From assembly GCA_050696075.1 (NCBI GenBank), contig JBOGUF010000139.1, positions 1 to 32,488 of the forward strand: 32,488 nt of DNA, in the 5' to 3' direction. The DNA is from JBOGUF01 sp050696075 (GTDB lineage: Bacteria; Chloroflexota; Chloroflexia; Thermomicrobiales; UBA6265). How positions within the stretch are numbered: position 1 is the stretch's first letter; every line of letters begins with the position of its first letter. Positions 24,402-31,546 of this stretch are shown one piece after another. The translations under genes were made by a program, and so were the position numbers. Below the pieces are notes generated by a model. It was not told where the DNA came from, searched no databases, and saw only the letters and a program-made list of their open reading frames with translations.

Positions 24402-24551
24402 TCAAACGCCGCCTAAGCCCCCACCATGGGCGTCGTCGACGAGCGCGGGGGGCCGGCCGTTGGAGTCGACGCTGGCAACGCGGGCCCAGACCAGGCGGTC
24501 GGCGCGTTCGCGGAACGCCGGTTCGGTCGCGGCGAAGTGGTGGGTCAGCAT
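24402..24551 (-). pseudogene. Truncated PPOX (pyridoxamine 5'-phosphate oxidase-like) N terminus
   Basis: A minus-strand 49-codon frame with GAGGAAAGG before its ATG. Residues FAATEPAFRERADRLVWARV followed by ASVDSNGRP match the first helix and strand of FMN-binding PPOX-family proteins. Homology then breaks (ALVDDAHGGGLGGV) and the frame ends next to dispersed element A2, so the FMN barrel is lost. The intact start signals suggest truncation was recent or that the short peptide is still translated. Confidence 0.62.
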
Positions 24552-24723
24552 GTCGGTGCACCCTTTCCTCTTTTGGGCATAGCGCGCTCGACGGCGCCTG
24601 GTGGTCAGGATAGGGTGCGTAAATCGACGGCGCATGCGGGAACACACGCATTTGGCGCGTACATTCCGATGGCAGGGAGAAGGTAGATTCACGAACGAGG
24701 CGAACCGCCAAACCGCGAAACCC

Positions 24724-24840
24724 CGGCGTTGAAATACCGGGCTACGCGCGCCGAAGTTCCTCCGGGACCGCGGTGGCGAACATCGATCTCCACGGCCTCG
24801 GAGACGCTTCGTAGGTTAAGCGCGGCGTTGCAACGCCGTG
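24724..24840. repeat. Palindromic dispersed repeat B1 at a gene 3' end
   Basis: Left part GGCGTTGAAATACCGGGCT and CCGAAGTTCCTCCGGGA, right part CGGAGACGCTTCGTAGG and the perfect palindrome CGGCGTTGCAACGCCG (24823-24838), form one large imperfect hairpin. It begins 14 nt after the stop of the SH3-repeat gene and could also end its transcription. The rest of 24552-24723 has no recognisable gene. Confidence 0.65.
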
Positions 24841-24853
24841 TACGCTCAGTCCG

Positions 24854-26020
24854 CTATTCCTCGTCCTCCGTCGCCTCAGGGGTCGCGTCGGCGTCGGGTT
24901 CGTCCGCTTCGACGGTTTCGGCCGCGGTCGCCTCGTCGGCGGCAGGCTCCTCGGATTCGGTTTCGACGGTCTCGGTTGAGCCGACGACGGCGAGGAACTG
25001 GCCGGCGACCCAGCCGGCGCCGAAGTCGCTGCTGGTGACGGCGAACCAGGTGTAGCCGTCGGCGTCGATGGGGCCGTCGGCGACGGAGAGCTCGGCGCCG
25101 ACGGGGAGGACGTCGAGGACATCGGCGTCGAGGGTGGCGTCGGCGCGGACGTTGAGGTCGCCGTCGGCCACCTGAACGGTGTCGCCGACCGCGATCAGGC
25201 TCGCCGGGTCGACCAGGAAGTCGCCGGCACTCCAGCCGGTGCCGAGCGCGGTTTCGAGTTGGTACCAGTTGAAGTCGTCGGCGGCAATCGGCCCATCGAG
25301 GACGGTGGCGCGGGCGCCGAAGGGGAGGATGTCGATCACGCCGCCGGCGAGCGTGGCGTCATCGCGCAGGTTCAGGCCGTCGGCGTCGACGGCGACGACC
25401 GCGCCAATGGAGATAGTCGTGGCGACGTTCGTTGGTGGCGTCTCGTCCGAAAAGCCGAGGAAGCCACCGGCTGCCCAGCCGGCGCCCAACTCCCCGGCGT
25501 CGAGCTCGTACCACGGCAGGCCGTCGGCGGTGACGGGGCCGCTGACGACCGTGACGACCGTGCCGGGATCCATCGTCGTCACGGTGTCGGCCGCGAGCGA
25601 GGCGTCGGCGCGCAGGTTCAGCGGGCCGTAGGCGACGACCGCCGCCGCGCCGGGAGTGAGGCCGGGGTCGATCGCGCCGAGGAGGGACATCAGATCGCCG
25701 GCGGCCCACCCGGTCGTGCCGTCTTCGAGCTCGATCTGGTACCAGTTGTAGTCGTCCGCGGTCACTGGCCCGTCGAGGACGGCCCCGACCGCGCCCGCGG
25801 TCGCCACGGTGACGATCTCGCCGTCGAGGGTCGGTTCGGCCCGGATGTTCAGTTCCTCGGAGTCGACGACCGCCGTGTCGCCGATCGAGAAGTCGGCGGC
25901 GGCGGCCAACCGCACGCCAGCGACCATCGCCACCGAGCCGGCGGCAAGCAAGACGACCAGCAGGATAGTGGTCAGGGAACGGCCGCCGCGCGGTCGCTCC
26001 TGGTCTGTGCCGTGGTGCAT
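24854..26020 (-). CDS. Secreted or membrane-anchored protein with four SH3-like repeats
   Basis: A 388-residue protein. A single N-terminal hydrophobic helix (TTILLVVLLAAGSVAMVAG) is followed by four bacterial SH3b repeats of about 75 residues. Each has an LNIRAEPTLD/LNLRADASLA-type strand and ends in a GWAAG-like turn. The C-terminal 50 residues are acidic and low in complexity (ATEDEE). SH3b domains bind cell-wall peptides or other ligands; no catalytic domain is present. The ATG at 26020 has GGAGG 9 nt upstream, better than the GTG at 26029. Confidence 0.88.
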   Translation of the reverse strand: MHHGTDQERPRGGRSLTTILLVVLLAAGSVAMVAGVRLAAAADFSIGDTAVVDSEELNIRAEPTLDGEIVTVATAGAVGAVLDGPVTADDYNWYQIELEDGTTGWAAGDLMSLLGAIDPGLTPGAAAVVAYGPLNLRADASLAADTVTTMDPGTVVTVVSGPVTADGLPWYELDAGELGAGWAAGGFLGFSDETPPTNVATTISIGAVVAVDADGLNLRDDATLAGGVIDILPFGARATVLDGPIAADDFNWYQLETALGTGWSAGDFLVDPASLIAVGDTVQVADGDLNVRADATLDADVLDVLPVGAELSVADGPIDADGYTWFAVTSSDFGAGWVAGQFLAVVGSTETVETESEEPAADEATAAETVEADEPDADATPEATEDEE

Positions 26021-26368
26021 CGCGAGCACCTCCTCGCGCGTTGTGCAGGACTTTGCCGATCCAAACCTCGTAACCGGGTTCGGGCCGGCATCATGTGGTG
26101 ACTCACCAATAACCGTGCCACCGGAACCGCGTATCGATTCCTGCCTTGGTATACGGTGCGCGGTGGGTGAGCAGATGGGCGGTGCGTAGGCGTCAGGTAT
26201 TGTGGAAGACGCGGCGTTGAAACGCCGCGCTCAACCTGCGAAGTCCCTCCGGGACTGGGGCAATCGACGCTCGTATCCACAGTCCGGAAGGGGCTTCGTC
26301 GGTTCAGCCTCGGGTTTTAACCCGTGCGACTGGTTCCGAATCGAATCTGGTCGAAACAGCCTAGCACG
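26021..26368. other. Intergenic region with a large hairpin repeat (B2)
   Basis: No gene is supported. Repeat B2 spans 26211-26324: GCGGCGTTGAAACGCCGC (26211-26228) and CGGGTTTTAACCCG (26311-26324) are hairpins, and CGAAGTCCCTCCGGGACT (26239-26256) faces AGTCCGGAAGGGGCTTCG (26281-26298). It lies 45 nt past the stop of the dienelactone hydrolase-like gene. Confidence 0.65.
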
Positions 26369-27355
26369 TCAGACGTGCTGGGCGAACCAGGCGATGGTGT
26401 CGTTCCAGGCGGCGAGGGCCTGCTCCTCGTTGTAGCGGGGGCCGGTGTCGTTGTGGAAGGCGTGCTGGGTGTCGGGGTAGATGTTGAATTGGTAGGTGAC
26501 GCCGGCGGCGTCGAGGGCGGCTTGCAGATCGGCTTGGCCCTCATTGGCGAAGTCGTCCGGGTCGTCGGAGTAGACGCCGAGGACCGCCGCCTGGATGTTC
26601 GGCACATCCTCGAGCGGCGGGGGAGGGCCGTAGTAGGGGGCGGCGGCCTTCAGCTCGGCGATCTGGGTCGATGAGCGCCAGGTGATGCCGCCGCCGAAGC
26701 AGTAACCGGTCATGGCGACGCGGGCGACGTCGGCCATCGCTTGCCCGGCGTAGTGGGTGAGCGCTGACTGGAAGTCGCCGACATGGCGCGTGGGGTCGGC
26801 GTCGGTGAGGGCGCCGGGGATAGCCGAGGGGTCGGCGATGGCGGCGGTGCCGCCTTCCCGGCTGAGAAGGTCGACCGCGCAAGCGAGATAGCCCTCGACG
26901 GCATAGCGACGGGCGACATCGCGGATGTGGTCGGTGAGGCCGCGGTTCTCGTGGCAGATCAGGACGAGCGGCAGCGCCCCGCCGGCGATGGGGGAGGCCA
27001 TCGTCGCCTCCGGCGTCGCGCCGCCCTCACCGGAGGGCCGCGCCTGGCAGGCCATGATCGTGGCGCCGTCTTCGGCCGGGAAGGTGATCTCCTCGGCGAT
27101 GACGCGGGCGTCGTCCGCCGGAACGGTGAGAGGGCTTTGCGGCTCGGACGGGCCGGTCGGCGTCACCTCTTGCGCGTAGGCGGCGCGGGTGGCCGGGGTG
27201 ACGCCGAGCGAGGTGAGGACCGTCGCCGTGGCGGCGACGCCGCCGGTGATGTGGAGGATGCGGCGGACCATGTCGCGCCGCGACAAGATGCCGTCCTGAT
27301 AATCCTCGACGAACTCGTGGACGAGATACCGTTGCAGGTCGGTCAACTGAACCAT
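26369..27355 (-). CDS. Dienelactone hydrolase-family protein with Tat-like signal
   Basis: The 328-residue protein has an N-terminal segment (ILSRRDMVRRILHITGGVAA then TATVLTSLG) with a twin-Arg and hydrophobic stretch, suggesting Tat export, then an alpha/beta hydrolase domain. The nucleophile is Cys219 (MTGYCFGGG), the Asp lies in GVYSDDPDD (about 264-268) and the His is 298 (TQHAFHND), the Cys-Asp-His triad of dienelactone hydrolases. Members open lactone rings of chlorocatechol or related compounds; export makes the substrate uncertain. GGAGGGAG precedes the ATG at 27355; the frame is open further upstream. Confidence 0.92.
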   Translation of the reverse strand: MVQLTDLQRYLVHEFVEDYQDGILSRRDMVRRILHITGGVAATATVLTSLGVTPATRAAYAQEVTPTGPSEPQSPLTVPADDARVIAEEITFPAEDGATIMACQARPSGEGGATPEATMASPIAGGALPLVLICHENRGLTDHIRDVARRYAVEGYLACAVDLLSREGGTAAIADPSAIPGALTDADPTRHVGDFQSALTHYAGQAMADVARVAMTGYCFGGGITWRSSTQIAELKAAAPYYGPPPPLEDVPNIQAAVLGVYSDDPDDFANEGQADLQAALDAAGVTYQFNIYPDTQHAFHNDTGPRYNEEQALAAWNDTIAWFAQHV

Positions 27356-27989
27356 CGATCGACTCCCTCCGCTGGTCACGCGGCGCGCAATGCTACGCGC
27401 TTCGATACGCCCGATAGGTCGCCAGTCCGACCCTCCGTGCCCCCCGGCCCCCCAAGTTTGGGGGGAGACGATGGCGTCGGCCCCTGGTTTGGGGGGATGA
27501 TGCCGCGCCGCCAAGCCTTGGGGAAGTCGATAGCGTCAGCTCCCTGGTTGCGGGAGACGACGGACGACGACGATGGGGGGAGGTGGGAGCCGGACCCGGC
27601 GCCGTGGCCGATCGGCCCCCGTACCGGTCATCGGGGCGCCGGACCCGGCTCGGTTCCCCCCGCGGTCGCGCCGGTCGCCTTGGTCCGCGGGACCGCGGGC
27701 GACATGTGACACCCCGCGCGCGACCGCCCCACCCGCAGCCTAGCGACGGCGACTGGGAGCGGCATGAGACAACGCTGGGAAATTGCTGGGAATAGGGGAG
27801 TCCGGCTCTTAGGCCGCGTTGGCACCCCGTCAGGCTGAGGCATCGCAGCATCCCCGCGCGCAGCGCCGCGGCCCCCCAACCCCCAATCCTGGGGGAGCAC
27901 GACGGAGCGGCTTCGCCGGGGGATGCCCTTCGGTTCCTCAGGGCGTGCTTCGGCTTCGCCTCAGCATGACGGAGCTTGGCACACGCCGC
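27356..27989. other. Long noncoding region with degenerate tandem repeats and element A3
   Basis: There is no convincing gene in 634 bases. From 27449 to about 27565 are roughly four degenerate ~30-nt units built as CCCCCAAGTTTGGGGGG-like pairs followed by GA(C/T)GATGGCGTC-like sequence. The first is a perfect hairpin. Then a GC-rich stretch, and the dispersed element A3 at 27828-27972. Confidence 0.5.
27828..27972 (+). repeat. Palindromic dispersed element, copy A3
   Basis: Left end CGTCAGGCTGAGGC, inner arms GCATCCCC (27848-27855) and GGGGATGC (27919-27926), 63-bp core (27856-27918), right end GCCTCAGCATGACGG. The core is in the opposite orientation to A1 while the flanks agree. The element ends 17 nt past the stop of the four-helix membrane protein gene. 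Confidence 0.85.
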
Positions 27990-28412
27990 CTAGCGACGGA
28001 GGCGGGGGAGGAAGGAGAGGTGGAAGGCGGCGAGTCCGAAGAGGAGGACGCCGTTGGCGATGTGCCAGGCGCCGGCTTCGCTGTTCTCGCGCATGCCGTA
28101 GCCGAGGCCGATCTGGGCGATGACCAGGATCACCAGGAGGGCGTTGACGGTCAGCAGTTGGGTGCGGAGCGGTCCGCGCGGCACGCCGAGCGCAATGACG
28201 AGCGCGGCCTGGGCGACGACGGCCAGGAAGAGGAGGTTGGCCACGATTTCGTGGATGTCGAAGAGGTCGTGGTCGACGTAGAGGCCGCGACCGGCAAGCA
28301 ATGCCTGCACGAGGATGAGGAAGGCGGTGAGCGCCGAGATGACGACGAATGGCGTCGCCAGTTGCGGTCGCTGGAACTGATTGAGGGCCGATCCCATCGC
28401 ATTCGATTGCAT
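27990..28412 (-). CDS. Four-helix membrane protein (DUF6220-like)
   Basis: A 140-residue integral membrane protein with four predicted helices: TPFVVISALTAFLILVQALL, IVANLLFLAVVAQAALVIAL, LLTVNALLVILVIAQIGLGY and IANGVLLFGLAAFHLSFL. His residues in HDLFDIHEIVAN, WHIANG and FHLS at helix ends could bind haem, as in cytochrome b561-like proteins, but this is speculative. GGAGGGA lies 13 nt before the first ATG (28412) and even further from the second (28397). Function unknown. Confidence 0.75.
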   Translation of the reverse strand: MQSNAMGSALNQFQRPQLATPFVVISALTAFLILVQALLAGRGLYVDHDLFDIHEIVANLLFLAVVAQAALVIALGVPRGPLRTQLLTVNALLVILVIAQIGLGYGMRENSEAGAWHIANGVLLFGLAAFHLSFLPRLRR

Positions 28413-28594
28413 CTGCTTGTTCGTCCCTCCTGCCGTGCGTTGCCGCCATTTTGCTGCCAGCGGTTATACCGCGGGGATGGCGGATTCGTGCGGCAGTGAT
28501 GCCGCGAACCGGGAAGTCAACTTGTCGTTGACAGGGCACGTTGGCCGGCGATACTCCGTCCGCGTCGAATCGGAGGTCGGAGAGGGGATCGCTC

Positions 28595-29607
28595 ATGCAT
28601 GTCCGCGACGAAGGGATCGTCTTCGATGCGGCGACGGCTCCGGAGGACTGCCGGTCGTGCGCGTTTACGTCGATGGCGCGGCTGGCGGACGGGGCGGTGC
28701 TGGTCGGGTTTCGGAACGGGTCGGGGCGGGATGCGCCGGATGGGCGGTTGCGGGTGATGCGGAGCCGGGATGAGGGCGCATCGTGGAAGACGCTGCACGC
28801 CGGGTTGACGGCGGTGGTCGACGGGGTCGAGGGGAATCTCTACGCGGAAGCGGACCCGGCATTGAAACGCCGGGCTACGCACGACGAAGCGGACCCGGCA
28901 TTGAAATACCGGGCTACGCACGACGAAGTCCCTCCGGGACTGAGGACGACGGAGGGATCCGCTCCGGACGGTGTCCTCGCCCTGCCGTACGAAAGCTGGA
29001 AGGAGTACGACGACCCGAGCCCAGGTCGGCACGGCGCGCATCTGCGCATCTCGCGGGATGGCGGGCGGAGTTGGCCGGAGATCGCGACGGTGGCGGCCGA
29101 TCCGGTGGGGCGGGTCTTTTTTTGGGATCAGCGGATCGCGGTCCACCCCGAAACCGGGCGGATGGCGGCGATGTTTTGGACGCACGACCGCGAGGTGCAG
29201 CAGGATATCGAGAACCACATCGCCTGGGGTGCGCCGGACGGATCGACCTGGACCACGCCGGTTCCGACCGGCTGGCGGGGGCAGCACCGCGAGCCGATTG
29301 CCCTTGGCGGGGAGCGGTTGGCCGCGGTTTACGTCCACCGGCACGACCCGCCGTCGTTGCGGGCGATCCTGAGCGAGGATTTTGGCCGATCCTGGCAGCC
29401 GGAGCGCAAGGTGACGTTCTACGCCAGCAGGGTCGGGGCGGAAGCGGGGACGGCGCGCGCGCTTTCGAGGAGTTCTGGCAGGACATGATGGCGTGGCGCT
29501 TCGGGCACCCGCGCGGCGTCGTGCTGCCGGATGGCGATCTGCTGGTGGCGTACTACGCCGGCGACGAGCGCGCGACGAGTATGCATTGGGCGCGGATCGA
29601 CATTTGA
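28595..29607 (+). pseudogene. Sialidase/BNR-repeat family gene with an in-frame repeat insertion and a frameshift
   Basis: From the ATG at 28595 (GGAGAGGGG upstream) the frame encodes an exo-sialidase-like beta-propeller: RSRDEGASWKTL and RISRDGGRSWPEIATV are Asp-box repeats. Between VEGNLY and PDGVLALPYESW it contains a dispersed repeat (28847 to about 28960), including two tandem 39-bp units, translated as EADPALKRRATHD twice. After RKVTFYASRVG the frame shifts by -1 near 29440-29465 and homology continues in the next frame (FEEFWQDMMAWRFGHPRGVV to MHWARIDI, stop 29605-29607). It is a probable pseudogene; a sequencing error could explain the shift but not the repeat. Confidence 0.82.
28847..28924 (+). 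repeat. Two tandem 39-bp units of family B repeat inside a coding frame
   Basis: Units at 28847-28885 and 28886-28924 each start GAAGCGGACCCGGCATTGAA and differ at only two positions, around ACGCC/TACC. The following GAAGTCCCTCCGGGACTGAG links them to repeats B1 and B2, which are intergenic. Units of 39 bp keep the reading frame open. Confidence 0.9.
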
Positions 29608-29633
29608 GTGCCGCGTGCCGAGTGCTGGGTGCC
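29606..29633. repeat. Four tandem heptamers beginning in the sialidase stop codon
   Basis: Units GAGTGCC, GCGTGCC, GAGTGCT and GGGTGCC run exactly 7 nt apart; the first two bases are part of the TGA stop. The unit sequence differs from other heptamer arrays in the window, but the period is the same. Confidence 0.8.
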
Positions 29634-29685
29634 GCGGGATTGGTTGGTTGCATATGGGTTCAATCGAGGAAGGTAGTGTAGCGAC

Positions 29686-30894
29686 ATGACGCGTTCTCCG
29701 GACCAGATCGCCTACGACGAGATGCGGACGTTTGCGACCGAGATTGACGGGTGGGCGATGCGGGTTGTGGCGAAGCCGGGGGTGGCGGGCTGGGAGGAGA
29801 TTGGGGCGGGGACGTTTCTGCTGGCCGAGGCGGCCGACGTGTCGCGCGAGGCGCGGGTGCTGGTGATCGGGTCGGCGCATGGGGCGCTGGGGGTGGCGCT
29901 GGCGCGGCGGGCGGCGGCGGGGCGAGTGGTTGTGCTTGATCGGAACGTCGTCGTGCAACAGTGCGCGCAACGCACCTTTGCCGCGAACGAGATCGGCAAT
30001 GCCAGCGTGCTCTTCGACCACACCGCTCTCGGGGCAACACCCGACGCGTTCGACGTGGCGACGCTGGAGATCCCGAACGACCGCAAGCTGGCCCGGAGGT
30101 GGCTGGGGGAGGCGTACGCGACGCTGAAGCCGGGCGGCGCGCTCTATCTCACCGGGGCGAATCGGCAGGGGATCAAGTCGATCATCAAGGATGCCGGCGA
30201 CCTCTTCGGGGCCGTCGATCTGCTTCGCTATCGGCAGGGTCATCGCGTCGGGCGCGCGATCCGGGGCGACGGCGACCGCGAACCGCCGGAGTGGTTCCGC
30301 GAGCCGGGGATCAGCCCCGGCACCTGGGCCGAATACGACGTCACCGCGCGTGGGCACCGCCTCCGGGTGCGGTCGTTGCCCGGTGTTTTCTCGCACGGCA
30401 GGTTGGACGACGGGACGGCGTTCTTGTTGGACGCGCCTGGGCTGTCATTCGAAGGACGGGTGCTCGATCTCGGTTGCGGTTCCGGCGTCGTCGGGCTTAT
30501 CGCCGCCGTCGAGGGTGCGGAGCAGGTCGATCTGGTCGACGCCAACCTGCTTGCCGTCGCCTGCGTACGGGAGAACATCGCGCGCCTGGGGCTGGGCAAT
30601 GCCCGGGCGCTGGCCGGCGACGTGATCGAACCGGTGCGCGATCAGCGATACGATGTCGTCGTGACCAACCCGCCGTTCCACGTCGGCGGCGAGACCGACA
30701 TCGCGGTGGCGCACGCCTTCATCGCGGGGGCGAGGGAGGTGTTGCGGCCGGGCGGGCGATTCTACCTGGTCGCCAACCGGCCGCTCGTCTACGAGCCGCT
30801 CCTGCGCGCCCGCTTCGCCACCGTCGCCCGCGTTGCCGCGTCGAACCGGTACGCGGTCTGGTTGGCAGACGAGCCGCTTGCTCCTAGCTTCTAG
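29686..30894 (+). CDS. RsmC/RlmG-like class I SAM-dependent methyltransferase
   Basis: The 402-residue protein has two methyltransferase-like halves. The first is degenerate (RVLVIGSAHGALGVALA). The second is active-looking: motif I LDLGCGSGVVGL (residues 260-271), an acidic VDLVDAN, and the NPPF catalytic motif (328-331). The linker PGVFSHGRLDDGT matches RsmC (16S rRNA m2G1207) and RlmG, which methylate guanine N2 in rRNA; assignment to a particular base is not possible. GAGGAAGG lies about 11 nt before the ATG. The stop codon lies inside a heptamer array shared with the 3' intergenic region. Confidence 0.88.
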   Translation: MTRSPDQIAYDEMRTFATEIDGWAMRVVAKPGVAGWEEIGAGTFLLAEAADVSREARVLVIGSAHGALGVALARRAAAGRVVVLDRNVVVQQCAQRTFAANEIGNASVLFDHTALGATPDAFDVATLEIPNDRKLARRWLGEAYATLKPGGALYLTGANRQGIKSIIKDAGDLFGAVDLLRYRQGHRVGRAIRGDGDREPPEWFREPGISPGTWAEYDVTARGHRLRVRSLPGVFSHGRLDDGTAFLLDAPGLSFEGRVLDLGCGSGVVGLIAAVEGAEQVDLVDANLLAVACVRENIARLGLGNARALAGDVIEPVRDQRYDVVVTNPPFHVGGETDIAVAHAFIAGAREVLRPGGRFYLVANRPLVYEPLLRARFATVARVAASNRYAVWLADEPLAPSF

Positions 30895-30918
30895 CTTCTA
30901 GCTTCTAGCCGCTAGCAC
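30884..30918. repeat. Five tandem heptamers containing the RsmC-like stop codon
   Basis: CTAGCTT occurs three times, then CTAGCCG and CTAGCAC, each 7 nt apart. The methyltransferase terminates on the TAG inside the second unit (30892-30894), so the last codons are written by the array. Confidence 0.85.
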
Positions 30919-30920
30919 AG

Positions 30921-30941
30921 GGTACTCGGTACTCGGTACTC
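30921..30941. repeat. Three tandem GGTACTC heptamers at the DoxX stop codon
   Basis: Three identical units; the last overlaps the DoxX stop codon (30940-30942 on the minus strand). Together with the neighbouring array, nearly the whole 45-nt gap between the two convergent genes is heptameric. Confidence 0.85.
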
Positions 30942-31389
30942 AGTCGACGGCCAGTTTGCCGGGGCCGCTGAAGGCGAGGCCGGCGGTGGCGGCGGTGAGG
31001 GCGGCGTTGAGCTCGTAGCCCTGGTCGGCGATCAGGCCGTGCTTGCCGTGGACCTTGTCGATGGCGACGAGCTGGCTGACGGTGAGCGCCAGCGCGGCGA
31101 GGCGGGTTTTCCAGCCGAAGATTAGGGCCAAGCCGCCGCCGAGTTCGGCCGCGGCCAGGGCGATTGCGGCCAACTTGGCTTGCGGGATGCCGAGTTTTTG
31201 CATGGATTGGGTCGTGCCGCCGATGCCGCCCTGCTGCACGTGCTGGGTGAAGCCCACGCCGAGGACTTCTTCGACCTCCGGCGAGATCTTCGCGGCGGCC
31301 TCCTTGCCGCCGAAGACCTTGGTGTAGCCGTGGATCGAGAAGGTAGCGCCGGTGATGAGCCGGATGATAAGAAGTCCAAAACTGGTCAT
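30940..31389 (-). CDS. DoxX-family membrane protein
   Basis: A 149-residue protein with the DoxX N terminus (LLIIRLITGATFSIHGYTKV) and four predicted membrane helices, including KLAAIALAAAELGGGLALIF and LAALALTVSQLVAI. DoxX-like proteins are small inner-membrane proteins, linked in some bacteria to redox or thiosulfate metabolism and oxidative stress; no specific role can be given here. AGGAAGGA precedes the ATG by about 10 nt. Convergent with the methyltransferase. Confidence 0.9.
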   Translation of the reverse strand: MTSFGLLIIRLITGATFSIHGYTKVFGGKEAAAKISPEVEEVLGVGFTQHVQQGGIGGTTQSMQKLGIPQAKLAAIALAAAELGGGLALIFGWKTRLAALALTVSQLVAIDKVHGKHGLIADQGYELNAALTAATAGLAFSGPGKLAVD

Positions 31390-31546
31390 GCTTGGTGTCC
31401 TTCCTGTCGTTTGCGCGGCATTCAGTCAGGCTGATCCATTGCAGGGCGCGTGCCGCGAAGACGAGGGAGGCGCTGTGATCGGGTAGGATAGGGTGTGAGC
31501 ACGGCGCAAGGAGCCAGGAGCGCGGGGCGTTTCGGCGGGGATCGCG

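Noticed and set aside
26300..26345. Possible tRNA-like segment
   Set aside because: The hairpin belongs to repeat B2, and no cloverleaf with a T-loop consensus can be drawn.
28847..28960. CRISPR-like repeats
   Set aside because: The two 39-bp units are directly adjacent without spacers, and the repeat is a dispersed intergenic family; no cas genes are present.
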